From NCBI RefSeq assembly GCF_000455125.1, contig NZ_AUWR01000008.1, positions 372,001 through 436,000 of the forward strand: a stretch of 64,000 nucleotides of DNA, read 5' to 3'. A program made the translations under genes and the position numbers. The first letter of the stretch is position 1, and each line of letters opens with the position of its first letter. Source of the DNA: Mycobacterium sp. UM_WGJ (lineage in GTDB: Bacteria > Actinomycetota > Actinomycetes > Mycobacteriales > Mycobacteriaceae). The notes under the pieces are model-generated. The model saw only the letters and a program-made list of their open reading frames with translations, made no database searches and had not been told where the DNA came from. Below are positions 42,201-51,890 of the stretch, one piece after another.

Positions 42201-44080
42201 GCATCGTCGCGCTCGACTCCGGTCTCCGGGATGTCGATGGTGGGGTGCGCTGACACCCTGAACTTGTAGATCCACACCTGCAGGCCGTCGCCGCGGGTGA
42301 CGGTGAACGGCCGCTCTTCGAGCACCGCCACCCCCATGCATTGCAGCATCGGCAGCAGTTGGCTCAGCGACGCACCGTGTCCACCGAGAAACCAGGCCAA
42401 CTGACTTCCGTCGGCCTCGCCGTAGTGGGTGAACACCAACTTGACCGAGTCGGCGGTCAGCCGCTCGATGATCGCGATGTCTTCGACGGCCTCGGCTGGA
42501 GTGACAGCCTGCTTGTAGATCTCGTCGAAGGCAGCGGCATAGTGTTCGGCCACCTCGACGGCGATGGAGTCCTGCGTCGCCGTCTCGAGCAGCCGGTCTC
42601 CCCAGGTGCGGGTGGCCTCGAACAGCATCGCCTGGATCCGGGCTCGGTTGTCCTCGCCGGTGTCGACCGCACGGGCGTCGGGGTCGTCGGAGATGCGGAC
42701 CATGAAATGCAGCAGCGCCCAAGGGGCTTCGCTGACGCGCGCGCTGTATTCCAGGCCCACTCCGCCGAACTCGCGAACCAGGATGTCCTCCATGTGCAGC
42801 CGCACCGGGGTGGTGTAGCGGTCGCGTGGCAGATACACCAAACACGATACGAAGCGCCCGGTGCGGTCGCCGCGCAGGAACAGCAGGGTCCCGCGCCGCG
42901 AACCGAGGTCGGACACCGCCATCGCCATGTTCAGCAGCTGTTCCGGGGTGATCGCGAAAAGCTCTGAACGCGGAACGGTTTGGATGATGTCGAGCAGAAG
43001 TTGTCCGGGGTGCCCGGGTTCCTTCTCCGCGAGCGCGAGCGCATGGCGGACAGTGTGGGAGATGACCGGGATCTCGAAGACGTCAGCGTTGATCGCGCCG
43101 GCGGTGAACAATCCGACGAACCGGTGCGCGACGATGCTGTCGCCGGTGTCCTCCCGGATCACCACCACGTAGGTGTGCGAGCTGAATCGCATATAGCTGG
43201 GCACGGTAGCCTGCGCCAGAGTCAACAGACTGTCACCGATGAGCCTGGGCCGCAAAGACTTACGCAGCTGCAAAACGCCCAGCCGGGCGGCGTCATCGAC
43301 CAGCACCTGTTCGTCGCGCACCACCCCCCGCTGATAGCCCAGCAGAACGAAATGCCCGTCGGCCAGCCAGTGCAGGAGGGCCGCGACATCGTGGCGGTCC
43401 GGGGCGGCGTAGTGGCCCTGCGCGTCCGACTCGACCTCGGCGGCAAGCTCGGTGAGCGCGTTGTGCATCGCCTCGGAATCGATCGCCACCTGGCGGACGT
43501 CGGCCATCACATCGGGAAGCAGGCGTTCGGTTTCGGCGAGGGTGTGCCGGTTGACCGTTGGTGAGAGCTGGACATGAATCCAGGCCTCGGCCCCCACCGT
43601 GCCATCCACGGATCTCGGCTCAACGTCTGAGCCTCTCGGCTCCACCGAACGCAGTTCCCCGGCCTCATCTCGCTGCACGGCGAACACCGGCGACATGATC
43701 CCCACGTAGGCCACCCCGAGCCGGTGCAGGAGCACCGCCACCGAGTCCATCAGCATGCCGCCGTGTTCGGTGACCACCTGCAGCGCCGGCCCGCAACCAG
43801 CCGGATCGTCGGCGGTCAACACCGCAACCCGGGTCTCACCGGCGAGCCGATGCCGCGCCAGCCCGGCGTGCGCGGCCAGCAGCGCCGGGGTCACCAGGTC
43901 GATGGCGGCTGCCCGGCTGGCGGGATCGGCGTCGGTGGGTTCGTCGCTGATCAGCGAGTCGCTGTGCGAACCGCGGTAGGTCTCGACGTAAGCCGTCGAG
44001 ACCCAAGCAGGAATGCCTTGCGGCTCAGGGGGATCGGGAAATGTTGTCCACGCGGTCGATTCTTTGGTGGACTTTGTCAT
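39218..44080 (-). CDS. gdh: Large NAD-specific glutamate dehydrogenase (L-180 class)
   Basis: Oxidative deamination of glutamate to 2-oxoglutarate, feeding nitrogen balance and, with korAB, the TCA cycle. The 1,620-residue protein has N-terminal ACT-like regulatory regions and a catalytic core with [34 protein letters not shown], and a Rossmann segment [17 protein letters not shown]. Length and motifs are those of the 180-kDa family. In mycobacteria it is controlled by GarA/PknG; the garA and pknG genes are not in this window. The thioesterase follows, coupled. Confidence 0.96.
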   Translation of the reverse strand: MTKSTKESTAWTTFPDPPEPQGIPAWVSTAYVETYRGSHSDSLISDEPTDADPASRAAAIDLVTPALLAAHAGLARHRLAGETRVAVLTADDPAGCGPALQVVTEHGGMLMDSVAVLLHRLGVAYVGIMSPVFAVQRDEAGELRSVEPRGSDVEPRSVDGTVGAEAWIHVQLSPTVNRHTLAETERLLPDVMADVRQVAIDSEAMHNALTELAAEVESDAQGHYAAPDRHDVAALLHWLADGHFVLLGYQRGVVRDEQVLVDDAARLGVLQLRKSLRPRLIGDSLLTLAQATVPSYMRFSSHTYVVVIREDTGDSIVAHRFVGLFTAGAINADVFEIPVISHTVRHALALAEKEPGHPGQLLLDIIQTVPRSELFAITPEQLLNMAMAVSDLGSRRGTLLFLRGDRTGRFVSCLVYLPRDRYTTPVRLHMEDILVREFGGVGLEYSARVSEAPWALLHFMVRISDDPDARAVDTGEDNRARIQAMLFEATRTWGDRLLETATQDSIAVEVAEHYAAAFDEIYKQAVTPAEAVEDIAIIERLTADSVKLVFTHYGEADGSQLAWFLGGHGASLSQLLPMLQCMGVAVLEERPFTVTRGDGLQVWIYKFRVSAHPTIDIPETGVERDDAEQRFADGVTAIWEGRVEPDRFNELVLRAGLNWQQVVVLRGYAKYLRQARFPYSENHIASVLNEYPGIARGLVALFEALFDPSRTHRNRDAQAAAAEVAAGIDAVVSLDTDRVLRAFASLIQATLRTNYFVTRADSARARNVLALKLDAGLIDELPLPRPKFEIFVYSPRVEGVHLRFGFVSRGGLRWSDRREDYRTEILGLVKAQEVKNAVIVPTGAKGGFVVKRPPTPTGNPVADREAARDEGIACYTLFISGLLDLTDNVDHATGAVSAPSQVVRRDGDDAYLVVAADKGTASFSDIANGVAKSYGYWLGDAFASGGSVGYDHKEMGITAKGAWESVKRHFREMGIDTQTQDFTVVGVGDMSGDVFGNGMLRSEHIRLVAAFDHRHIFLDPDPDPARSFAERQRMFDLPRSSWDDYDKSLISAGGGVYARDLKSVPVSPQVAAVLGLDADITELTPPVLIRAILRAPVDLLFNGGIGTYVKAESESDVDVGDRANDQVRVNGNQVRAKVIGEGGNLGVTPLGRVEFDLAGGRINTDALDNSAGVDCSDHEVNIKILIDALVTVGKVDAVDRPALLASMTDEVSALVLADNTAQNDLMGTSRANAASLLPVHAEQIRHLVADRGLNRALEALPSEKEIARRAEAGLGLASPELATLMAHVKLTLKAAVLSTDLPEQDVFAARLPQYFPQVLQQRFGPEIRQHQLRREIVTTMLINDVVDTAGITYAFRITEDAGVELIDAVRAYVATDAIFGVGELWRRIRAAGERDGLPVAVTDRMTLDLRRLIDRAGRWLLNYRPQPLAVGAEINRFAEQVAALSPRMSEWLRGDDADIVAKHISEFETQGVPRGLATDVALGLYRYSLLDVIDVADITERDADEVADTYFALMDRLGADGLLTAVAQLPRDDRWHALARLAIRDDIYNSVRSLCLDVLAVGEPDEDGMQKITEWESTNASRVERARRTLAQIYESGQRDLATLSVAARQIRSMTRGAAS

Positions 44081-44133
44081 CCCACCCCTCCTGACTATGT
44101 GTCAGCTCCGGCAGCACGGCTACCGGAACAACA

Positions 44134-45807
44134 TTAGTCGCGGGTGAGCCTGCGGTGGGTCACTCGATGCGGACGCGCCGCTTCGGCACCGAGACGTTCC
44201 ACCTTGTTCTCCTCGTAGGCGCCGAAGTTGCCCTCGAACCAGAACCACTTGGCCTCGTTGTCGTCGTCGCCCTCCCACGCCAGGATGTGCGTGCAGGTCC
44301 GGTCGAGGAACCAGCGGTCGTGGCTGATGACGACGGCGCAACCGGGGAACTGTTCGAGGGCGTTCTCCAGTGAACCGAGCGTTTCGACATCGAGGTCGTT
44401 GGTCGGCTCGTCCAGCAGGATCAGGTTGCCGCCCTGCTTGAGAGTCAGGGCCAGGTTCAGCCGGTTGCGCTCACCGCCGGAGAGCACGCCGGCAGGCTTC
44501 TGCTGGTCGGGGCCCTTAAAGCCGAACGCCGAGACGTAGGCCCGGGACGGGATCTCGTTCTGCCCGACCTCGATGTAGTCCAGGCCGTCGGAGACCACTT
44601 CCCAGACCGTCTTCTTCGGGTCGATGCCGGCACGGTTCTGGTCGACATAGCTCAGCTTGACCGTTTCGCCGACCTTGACCGTGCCGCTGTCCGGCTCTTC
44701 CAGGCCGACGATGGTCTTGAACAGGGTCGTCTTGCCGACGCCGTTGGGGCCGATCACGCCGACGATGCCGTTGCGCGGCAGCGTGAACGACAGGTCCTTG
44801 ATCAGCTGGCGCGACTCGAAACCCTTGTCCAGGTGCTCCACCTCGACGACGGTGTTGCCCAGGCGCGGGCCGACCGGGATCTGGATCTCCTCGAAGTCAA
44901 GCTTGCGGGTCTTCTCCGCCTCGACAACCATCTCCTCGTAGCGCTGCAGGCGGGCCTTGTTCTTGGCTTGGCGGGCCTTGGCACCCGAACGCACCCAGGC
45001 GAGTTCGTCCTTGAGCCGCTTCTGCAGCTTCTGGTCCTTCTTGCCCTGCACCTCGAGACGCTCGGCCTTCTTCTCCAGATAGGTCGAGTAGTTGCCCTCG
45101 TAGGGGTAGGCCCGGCCGCGGTCGAGCTCCAGGATCCACTCGGCCACGTTGTCGAGGAAGTAACGGTCGTGGGTAACCGCGAGGATGGCGCCCGGGTAGG
45201 AGGCCAGGTGCTGCTCGAGCCACAGCACGCTCTCGGCGTCGAGGTGGTTGGTGGGCTCGTCCAGAAGCAGCAGGTCGGGCTTGCTCAGCAGCAGCTTGCA
45301 CAGCGCCACCCGCCGACGCTCGCCACCGGAGAGATGGGTGACGGGCTCGTCGGGCGGCGGGCAGCGCAGTGCGTCCATGGCCTGTTCGAGCTGCGAGTCG
45401 ATGTCCCAGGCGTCGGCGGCGTCAAGCTCCTCCTGGAGCTTGCCCATCTCTTCCATCAGCTCGTCGGTGTAGTCGGTGGCCATCAGCTCGGCGACCTCGT
45501 TGTACCGATTGAGCTTGGCCTTGATCGGCACGCCCTCTTCGACGTTCTCCCGGACCGTCTTGGTCTCGTCCAGCGGCGGCTCCTGCAACAGGATGCCGAC
45601 GGTGGCTCCGGGCGCCAGGAAAGCGTCGCCGTTGTTCGCCTTGTCCAGCCCGGCCATGATCCGCAGGACGCTGGACTTACCCGCACCGTTGGGGCCGACG
45701 ACACCGATCTTGGCGCCGGGCAGGAAGTTCAGCGTGACGTCGTCAAGGATGACTTTGTCGCCGTGTGCTTTGCGCACCTTCTTCATCGTGTAGATGAACT
45801 CAGCCAT
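44134..45807 (-). CDS. ettA: ABC-F protein EttA, translational throttle
   Basis: Ribosome-bound ABC-F ATPase that regulates the first elongation step according to energy state. The ATG at 45807 gives 557 residues: MAEFIYTMKKVRKAHGDK, ABC1 (GPNGAGKSS; LSGGERRRVAL; DEPTNHLD), a charged linker, then ABC2 (GPNGVGKTT; LSGGERNRLNL; DEPTNDLD). There are no membrane segments. Matches Rv2477c. Confidence 0.96.
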   Translation of the reverse strand: MAEFIYTMKKVRKAHGDKVILDDVTLNFLPGAKIGVVGPNGAGKSSVLRIMAGLDKANNGDAFLAPGATVGILLQEPPLDETKTVRENVEEGVPIKAKLNRYNEVAELMATDYTDELMEEMGKLQEELDAADAWDIDSQLEQAMDALRCPPPDEPVTHLSGGERRRVALCKLLLSKPDLLLLDEPTNHLDAESVLWLEQHLASYPGAILAVTHDRYFLDNVAEWILELDRGRAYPYEGNYSTYLEKKAERLEVQGKKDQKLQKRLKDELAWVRSGAKARQAKNKARLQRYEEMVVEAEKTRKLDFEEIQIPVGPRLGNTVVEVEHLDKGFESRQLIKDLSFTLPRNGIVGVIGPNGVGKTTLFKTIVGLEEPDSGTVKVGETVKLSYVDQNRAGIDPKKTVWEVVSDGLDYIEVGQNEIPSRAYVSAFGFKGPDQQKPAGVLSGGERNRLNLALTLKQGGNLILLDEPTNDLDVETLGSLENALEQFPGCAVVISHDRWFLDRTCTHILAWEGDDDNEAKWFWFEGNFGAYEENKVERLGAEAARPHRVTHRRLTRD

Positions 45808-45887
45808 GCCGGGGTGTCGCCTCCTGGTCTCGCGAATTTGCTCGCCAACCATCCTAGGGGGTCGTCCGGCAGGGCCGTCGGCTGCTG

Positions 45888-46370
45888 TCAGGGCGTCAGA
45901 GCTATCCCGGCCATCTCGGCCATCTCGTCGCCGGCGCCGGATTCGCCGTCGGCGCAGTCCGGGCTGTCGGCTTCGGCGCTCGGAGAAGTCGCCGTCGGAC
46001 CGTCCGGTCCGGCGGCAATGATCTTCTCCACCCGGGCCGCACATCGCGCCAGGTTCGGGCCGACCGCCGTCGCGCGCAGCTCCACCGACGATCGGCGATT
46101 GCCGTCTTTGTCCTCGTATTCACTGGTGAATACGTCTCCGACCACGATCACCGGCAATCCCTTGCTCAGTGACGCACCGACGCCGGTGACCAACCGGTCC
46201 CAGCAGGTGACAGTCAGGTACAGCGAGTTGCCGGGCTCCCAGTTCCCGTCGGCGCCGCGCTTGCGCGAGTTGCTGGCGACCCGGAATTTGATCAGTTCGT
46301 GCTCCCCCACCCGGCGCCGGATCGGGTCGGTCACGACGTTGCCGATGATGGTCAACGGGGTTTCATACAT
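45888..46370 (-). CDS. Second single-stranded DNA-binding protein (SsbB-like)
   Basis: The ATG at 46370 follows AGGAAGGAAAA. Of 160 residues, an OB fold (MYETPLTIIGNVVTDPIRRR…) covers about 1-115, followed by an acidic low-complexity tail lacking the DDDxPF tip of replicative SSB. The position matches Rv2478c. It probably acts in DNA repair or stress rather than replication; this is inferred from the tail. Confidence 0.9.
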   Translation of the reverse strand: MYETPLTIIGNVVTDPIRRRVGEHELIKFRVASNSRKRGADGNWEPGNSLYLTVTCWDRLVTGVGASLSKGLPVIVVGDVFTSEYEDKDGNRRSSVELRATAVGPNLARCAARVEKIIAAGPDGPTATSPSAEADSPDCADGESGAGDEMAEMAGIALTP

Positions 46371-46524
46371 GGCACGTTTTCCTTCCTGGTTGCGGCGGAC
46401 GTGATCAGCCCGCTCATGCTGCACCCATTGAGCCCGCCGGCCCCGACAACGCGACGGCTCAGGCGGTTGCGTGCAGCGGCAACTGTGGAAGAAGTGTGAT
46501 TTGGGGATAGCCGAGGCAGGTGTC

Positions 46525-47385
46525 CTACACCCGCGGCTTGCCGACGTTAACCGGCGCGTTCCAATTCGAGAATGTGATCACCACCGACTCGTCGTCTCCG
46601 GACCCCAGTTTGAGCGCAACCAGGTGATGATCACCGGTCTCCTCGATCCAGACCGTGCACGACGTCCGTTTGGTGGCCGTCAAATGCGGCACGATCTTCT
46701 TGGCCGCGCGCGCAGACACCTGGCCGCTGATCCGGACGGTGTGCACTTCGTCTGTGCCGAGCGCGATCGTCTCGCGGCCCTCGACCTCCGGGTCGAAGAA
46801 ATCGGTCAGCATGTCGGCGAGCCCGGTATCCGGGCTCAGGATCGAGGCCACGTCGAAGAAGTTCGTGGCCGGCCCGTAGTCGATCCACCGGCCATCATCT
46901 TGCGACACGTAGAGGTCTCCCCCGAACACCACGAACTCCACGTAGGCCGGAGCCCCCCGGTATTTGATCTTGGCGTAGCCCTTGGCGGCCTCGGCAGGCT
47001 GCCTGGTCACGTCGCCGTCGAGGGCGGTGATCGCCATGTTCTCGATGCCGCTGCTCGCCGACAGACTCAGGTGCGCGCTGTCGACTCCTGCGGTGGTGGC
47101 GCTGGACTCCTTGAGAATCGCCGCGGCGCTCGGCAGTGGCTCACTGGCCTTCTTCGAAGACGGGGGCGACGGCTTCGAGGAGGTGGCCGGTTCGGTAGCC
47201 GACGATGGTTCGGGCGGCGACGTCGTCGACGCGGAGGTCGATTCGGTGGCCGATTGGACTGTCGGCGTGACGGCAGACGACGAAACCGACGGCGCGGTTG
47301 GAGCGGTGGACGAGCAACCGGCGACCAGGGCAGCAGCGGCACTCGCGATCGACAGTACGGCGGGGAGCCTGCGCATGCCCGCCAT
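46525..47385 (-). CDS. LppX/LprAFG-family lipoprotein
   Basis: A 286-residue lipoprotein. The signal peptide ends in the lipobox LVAGC (Cys near 24). A Ser/Thr/Pro linker of about 60 residues follows. The C-terminal domain (about 90-286) has the LppX/LprG beta-sheet features such as YVEFVVFGGDLYV and WIDYGPA. LprG-type proteins carry triacylglycerides or lipoglycans across the envelope, usually beside an efflux MFS. Here a divergent MFS permease starts about 76 bp away, but it is of the MHS type, so pairing is not proven. MRR 9 bp inside is an alternative start. Confidence 0.8.
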   Translation of the reverse strand: MAGMRRLPAVLSIASAAAALVAGCSSTAPTAPSVSSSAVTPTVQSATESTSASTTSPPEPSSATEPATSSKPSPPSSKKASEPLPSAAAILKESSATTAGVDSAHLSLSASSGIENMAITALDGDVTRQPAEAAKGYAKIKYRGAPAYVEFVVFGGDLYVSQDDGRWIDYGPATNFFDVASILSPDTGLADMLTDFFDPEVEGRETIALGTDEVHTVRISGQVSARAAKKIVPHLTATKRTSCTVWIEETGDHHLVALKLGSGDDESVVITFSNWNAPVNVGKPRV

Positions 47386-47461
47386 GCTAGGTGCCCTCGG
47401 ACCGGCGGACCCGGCAGGGGGAACCGCGCGGCGATGGAACCGTTGGTATACGTTGCTTGCG

Positions 47462-48898
47462 GTGGATACCAAAGGCCAGTCCGGCAGCGGTGCACACACC
47501 GACCGCAGCACATGGGCACGCGACGAAATCCGGGTTTCGAACCCGAAAGCCATGCGACGCTCGATTGCCGGCACTGCTGTCGGCAACTTCATGGAGTGGT
47601 ACGACTTCGGCATCTACGGCTTCCTCGCCACCACTCTCGCGCAGGTCTTCTACCCCGGCGACAGCTCCAGTGCGGTGGGCCTGATCGCCACGTTCGGCAC
47701 CCTGGCCGCGGCCTTCGCGGTGCGGCCGTTCGGCGGGATATTCTTCGGCGCACTCGGTGACCGCATCGGCCGCAAAAAAGTCCTGATCATGACCGTCTCG
47801 CTGATGGCGATAGGCACCACGATCACGGGACTGCTGCCGTCCTACGAGGCGATCGGGATCTGGGCTCCGGTCCTGCTGATCATCACCAAGCTGATGCAGG
47901 GCTTCTCCACCGGCGGCGAGTACGTCGGCGCGATGACCTATGTCAGCGAACACGCCCCGGACCGCACCCGCGGCGCGCTGACCGGATTTCTGCCGTTAGG
48001 CACCTTGGGCGGCTACATCACCGGCGCCGGCGTGGTCACCCTGATCCAATCCCAACTGCCGGTGTCCGACATGTTGCACTGGGGCTGGCGAGTCCCCTTC
48101 CTGCTGGGTGTGCCGCTGGCCATCATCACGCTGTACATGCGGTTGCGCATCGATGAATCACCGGCCTTCGAAGAGCTGGAACAGGCCGGTGCTGACAACT
48201 CGGTGGCCAGCGAAACCGGGTGGCAGCAGTTCCGGCAAACCGTCGTGGGACACCGCAGCGGTCTGCTGATCTGCATGGGCCTGGTGCTGGCGGAGAACGT
48301 CACCAACTACATGCTCACCGGATACCTACCGACGTACTTCAAGCAGGTCGGCAGTATCAGCGGCAGCCGCGGGCTGACGATGATCGTGGTGGCGCTGGTG
48401 ATGATGTTGGTCGTCGTGATGCCACTGGCCAGATTGTCCGACCGAATCGGCCGCAAGCCGCTGCTGTGGACCGGCAGCGCCCTACTGATCTTCGGCTCGG
48501 TCCCAGCGTTCCTGCTGATCCGCCACGGCGGCAGCTATCCGATCCGGTTGCTCGGTGTGCTGCTCATCGGGCTGATGCTGGTGTGCTTCAACAGCACCAC
48601 ACCGTCGACGCTGCCAGCGCTGTTCCCCACCGCGGTGCGCTTTTTCGCGGTGGCCATCGGATTCAACATCTCGGTCTCGTTGTTCGGAGGTACCACCCCG
48701 CTGGTCGCCGAGACGCTGGTCTCGGGAACCGGCAACGTGATGGTGCCCGCCTTCATCCTGATGGGCGCGGGCGTCATCGGCGCGATCACGGTGTGGTTCA
48801 CCCCGGAGACGGCCGGCAAGCGCCTGCCCGGGTCGGGACCGTCGGTGGCCACCGAGCAGGAGGCCAGTGCCATCGCCGAAGCGGGGCTGCGCGAATAG
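47462..48898 (+). CDS. MHS-family MFS permease (ProP-like)
   Basis: A protein with about 12 transmembrane helices that starts at GTG 47462 (478 residues) or ATG 47552; the segment EIRVSNPKAMRRS before the first helix favours the longer form. Hallmarks are GNFMEWYDFGIYGF, GDRIGRKK between helices 2 and 3, and GFSTGGEYVGA, typical of metabolite:H+ symporters for betaine, proline or dicarboxylates. The substrate cannot be predicted. Confidence 0.88.
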   Translation: MDTKGQSGSGAHTDRSTWARDEIRVSNPKAMRRSIAGTAVGNFMEWYDFGIYGFLATTLAQVFYPGDSSSAVGLIATFGTLAAAFAVRPFGGIFFGALGDRIGRKKVLIMTVSLMAIGTTITGLLPSYEAIGIWAPVLLIITKLMQGFSTGGEYVGAMTYVSEHAPDRTRGALTGFLPLGTLGGYITGAGVVTLIQSQLPVSDMLHWGWRVPFLLGVPLAIITLYMRLRIDESPAFEELEQAGADNSVASETGWQQFRQTVVGHRSGLLICMGLVLAENVTNYMLTGYLPTYFKQVGSISGSRGLTMIVVALVMMLVVVMPLARLSDRIGRKPLLWTGSALLIFGSVPAFLLIRHGGSYPIRLLGVLLIGLMLVCFNSTTPSTLPALFPTAVRFFAVAIGFNISVSLFGGTTPLVAETLVSGTGNVMVPAFILMGAGVIGAITVWFTPETAGKRLPGSGPSVATEQEASAIAEAGLRE

Positions 48899-48933
48899 AC
48901 CAAGTCGATCGATTCGGGCACCGGCCGTGGTGA

Positions 48934-49764
48934 TCAGTCCAGACCGACGAGATCCGCGGAGATGCGCCACAGGCCGTCGATGAGCTTGGGGTCGCGGGCC
49001 TGTCGGTTCTCGCGGCCGTTGGCGCGGTGCCGGTCGAAGTAGACGCCGTTGATCGCGGGGTCGGCGCCGCGGTTGGCCAGTTCGATCAACGGCGCGGCGC
49101 CCTGGGCCGGGGTGATGGCCGCGAGGTGGCGCAGCGGGGTGCGGTAGAGCAGGCCGACAAACCAGGAGTCCCGGCCGAAGCTCGTCGCGACCGGACCGGG
49201 ATGCACTGCGGCCGAGATGATCGCGTCGTCAACCCAGCGCTGGGCGATGCCGCGGGTGAACAGGATGTTCATCAGCTTGCTGGTCCCGTAGGCCCGCGGC
49301 TCAATGGCACGCCGGCGCCGATAGTCCAGGTCATCGAGGTCGACGTGGCCGAACCGGTTGCCGATGCTGGAGGTGTTCAGCACCAGCGCGCCGCCGGCGG
49401 CGGCCAGCCGGTCGCGCAACAGGTTGGTCAGCAGGAACGGCGCGAGGTGGTTGATCCCGAAGTTGGGTTCATGTCCCTGGGCGGTACGTTGCCCCGGCGC
49501 GAACGTTCCGCCCGCGTTGTTCAGCAGAACGTCGATGGTGCCGACCTGTTCGCGGATCTGTTCGGCCAGCGCACGAACCTGGTCGAGATCGGCGAAGTCA
49601 GCGGTCAGGGCGGTGGCACCGGCGTCGGCGGCGACCGGCGCCAATTTCTGAGCCGAGCGGCCGACGACTACGAGATTGACCTCCGGTCCGGCCAAAGCAC
49701 GCGCTGCGACAGCGCCGATGCCGTCACTGGCGCCGGTGATCACGATCGTTCGGGGTGAGGTCAC
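48934..49764 (-). CDS. Short-chain dehydrogenase/reductase
   Basis: A 276-residue SDR with the cofactor motif TGASDGIG (residues 10-17), NNAG near 87, the catalytic Ser region and YGTSK (Tyr/Lys). Similar to retinol-dehydrogenase-like SDRs. The substrate is unknown. It converges on the MFS gene and is 59 bp downstream of ctaG on the same strand. Confidence 0.88.
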   Translation of the reverse strand: MTSPRTIVITGASDGIGAVAARALAGPEVNLVVVGRSAQKLAPVAADAGATALTADFADLDQVRALAEQIREQVGTIDVLLNNAGGTFAPGQRTAQGHEPNFGINHLAPFLLTNLLRDRLAAAGGALVLNTSSIGNRFGHVDLDDLDYRRRRAIEPRAYGTSKLMNILFTRGIAQRWVDDAIISAAVHPGPVATSFGRDSWFVGLLYRTPLRHLAAITPAQGAAPLIELANRGADPAINGVYFDRHRANGRENRQARDPKLIDGLWRISADLVGLD

Positions 49765-49823
49765 TGCAGGTTCTCCTTCGATTCGTCACGGTCAGATCGC
49801 GTCGGCGGGTCGCCGCACCGGGC

Positions 49824-51824
49824 TCACCCGTCGCGGCGGGCCATCTCCGCCAGCATCGCGTTGTAGGCGGCCAGGTCGGCGTCGTCATCGCGTTCGGCGG
49901 CGCGGTCGAGACGCTTGGCGATGCGCCGGTCACTGCGATGCCACTGCACCAGCAGTGCGATCATCACCATGAGCAGGGGCAATTCGCCTGCTGACCAGGT
50001 GATGCCGCCGCCCAGGTGCTGGTCTCCGGCCAAGTCGGTGTGCCAGGGCAGGCCCAGCGCACCGTAGAACCACTCCCCGAGCACCTTGTGCATCCCCATC
50101 AGGAAGACCCCGAAGAAGCCGTGCAGCGGCAGCGAGGCGAACACCACCGCCAGCTTGGCCAGCGGTGAGATGGGCCGGGGAGTGGGGTCCACGCCGATCA
50201 CGACCCAATAGAAGAGGTAGCCGCTGAGGATGAAGTGGATGTTCATCGCAAGGTGCCCGGCGTGACTGCCGGCGATCGAGTCGAACAGGCTGCTGAAGTA
50301 GAGCCCGTAAAAGCCGACGACGAAGATCACCGCCGCGACGATCGGATTGGTGAGGACCCGCGAGACCCGGCTGTGCAGCGCGGCCAGTAGCCATTCCCGC
50401 ATTCCTGGCGGTTCGCCGCGACCGGCGACCGGCAGCGCCCGCAGCGCCAGCGTGGTCGGTCCGCCCAACACCAGCAGGATCGGCACCAGCATCGACAGGA
50501 GCATGTGCACCGCCATGTGCATGCTGAACATCGCCGGCATGTAGCGACCGGTGCCCGACGAGGTGGCGAACAGCAGGGTCAGACAGCCCAGCATCCAGGC
50601 GATGGTGCGGCCCGCGGGCCAGGCGTCACCGCGGCGGCGCAGCCGCAGCACCCCGGCCAGATACACGCCGGCCAGGACTATCGCGGCGGTCCCGAAGACG
50701 ACGTCGTATCGCCAGTCGAACAGGATCCGGGCCACGGTCGGCGGGCCGGCGAAGTCGTAGCCGATCTTGACCATCGGGACCGACGGGTTGAGCACCGTCG
50801 GCGGGGGCGGCGGAGTGCGGCCCAGTCCCACCGCAACGCCGAAGGTCAGCGCGAAGACGATGGCCTCGGTCAGCGCCAGCCGGATCAGCGGGGCGCGCTT
50901 GTTCGGGTCTTCCTGCAGCGCCGCCACTCCGCGGCGCCGCTGCCAAGCACCGAGGCAGCCGAGCACACACAGCGCGACGAACTTGGCCACTACCAACTGG
51001 CCGTACGGCGTGGTCAGCAGGTCGGCAGGGGCCAGCCGAACCAGCGCGTTGAGCCCACCCGACAGGCCCATCGCCACGAAGCACCACAGCGCCACGGTGG
51101 AGAACCGCCGGGCGGCGAGGTCGGCGTGTTCTCCGCCCCGAATCGCGTGTACCAGCAACGCCAGTAGACCGCCGGCCCACAGGCCCGCGGCGATCAGGTG
51201 GATGAGCAGGCTGTTGGTGGCCAGATCGTGTGACCCGCCGGCGGCCGAATGGCCGGTCAGCCCCAGCGGGATCAGGGTCAGCAGCGAACCCGCCAGCAGC
51301 ACCGGTGTCCAGGACCAGCGCAGCACGGGCAGGCTCGCCAGCGTCACCACCGCGGCCAGCAGCGCGGTCCACCGCCAGGCCGACGCGGTGTCGACCAGCC
51401 CAGCAAACGACCAGGCCGTCGCCGGGTCGAGGAACTCCGACAAGGGGTGGCCGGAGACATCGGAGATGGTCAGCGGAACCAGCAGTGCGGCACACACCGC
51501 CCAGGCTCCCGACGCCGCGGTTCCCAACCGCAGCGCACGGTAGCCGGCGGCGTCGAGCACCCCGCTTTGCTGCGGCGGCACCAGGAACGCCGCGAGCAGA
51601 AACGATCCCACCGCCAGCACTGCGGCCATCTCGCCGGCTGCCCGCACGAATGGCAACCCCAGCGTGGTCACGGGTCCCGGGTCGGGCAGGCCGGTCGCGG
51701 TCAGGGCGTCGGCCAACGACAGGGCCCCGATCCCGGCGGCGATGCACCCGGCCAAGATCGCCAGCGCGGCCAGCATCGGCAGCACGATCGCCGCGCGGCC
51801 GCGGGTTGCCGAAGTAGCCGTCAT
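49824..51824 (-). CDS. ctaG: CopD-CtaG fusion, copper handling / cytochrome oxidase assembly
   Basis: A 666-residue integral membrane protein. The N-terminal half (about 1-330) is a CopD-like copper-resistance domain with HSAAGGSHDLATN-type His residues; the C-terminal half (about 360-640) is a caa3-type CtaG domain with MFSMHMAVHMLLSM and HLAMNIHFILSG, both His-rich. Similar in layout to Rv0102. It presumably delivers copper to cytochrome oxidase; the ctaJ-like and NirK-like genes in this window also concern copper or respiration. Confidence 0.85.
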   Translation of the reverse strand: MTATSATRGRAAIVLPMLAALAILAGCIAAGIGALSLADALTATGLPDPGPVTTLGLPFVRAAGEMAAVLAVGSFLLAAFLVPPQQSGVLDAAGYRALRLGTAASGAWAVCAALLVPLTISDVSGHPLSEFLDPATAWSFAGLVDTASAWRWTALLAAVVTLASLPVLRWSWTPVLLAGSLLTLIPLGLTGHSAAGGSHDLATNSLLIHLIAAGLWAGGLLALLVHAIRGGEHADLAARRFSTVALWCFVAMGLSGGLNALVRLAPADLLTTPYGQLVVAKFVALCVLGCLGAWQRRRGVAALQEDPNKRAPLIRLALTEAIVFALTFGVAVGLGRTPPPPPTVLNPSVPMVKIGYDFAGPPTVARILFDWRYDVVFGTAAIVLAGVYLAGVLRLRRRGDAWPAGRTIAWMLGCLTLLFATSSGTGRYMPAMFSMHMAVHMLLSMLVPILLVLGGPTTLALRALPVAGRGEPPGMREWLLAALHSRVSRVLTNPIVAAVIFVVGFYGLYFSSLFDSIAGSHAGHLAMNIHFILSGYLFYWVVIGVDPTPRPISPLAKLAVVFASLPLHGFFGVFLMGMHKVLGEWFYGALGLPWHTDLAGDQHLGGGITWSAGELPLLMVMIALLVQWHRSDRRIAKRLDRAAERDDDADLAAYNAMLAEMARRDG

Positions 51825-51890
51825 GGCTCCCAGCGTATGGTGCGCGCCAGCCGCGCTGCATACCAGGCGGGCGACGTTGCGGCGCGCCTG

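Noticed and set aside
48220-48933. 237-codon frame within the MFS gene
   Set aside because: Out-of-frame Arg-rich shadow of the permease.
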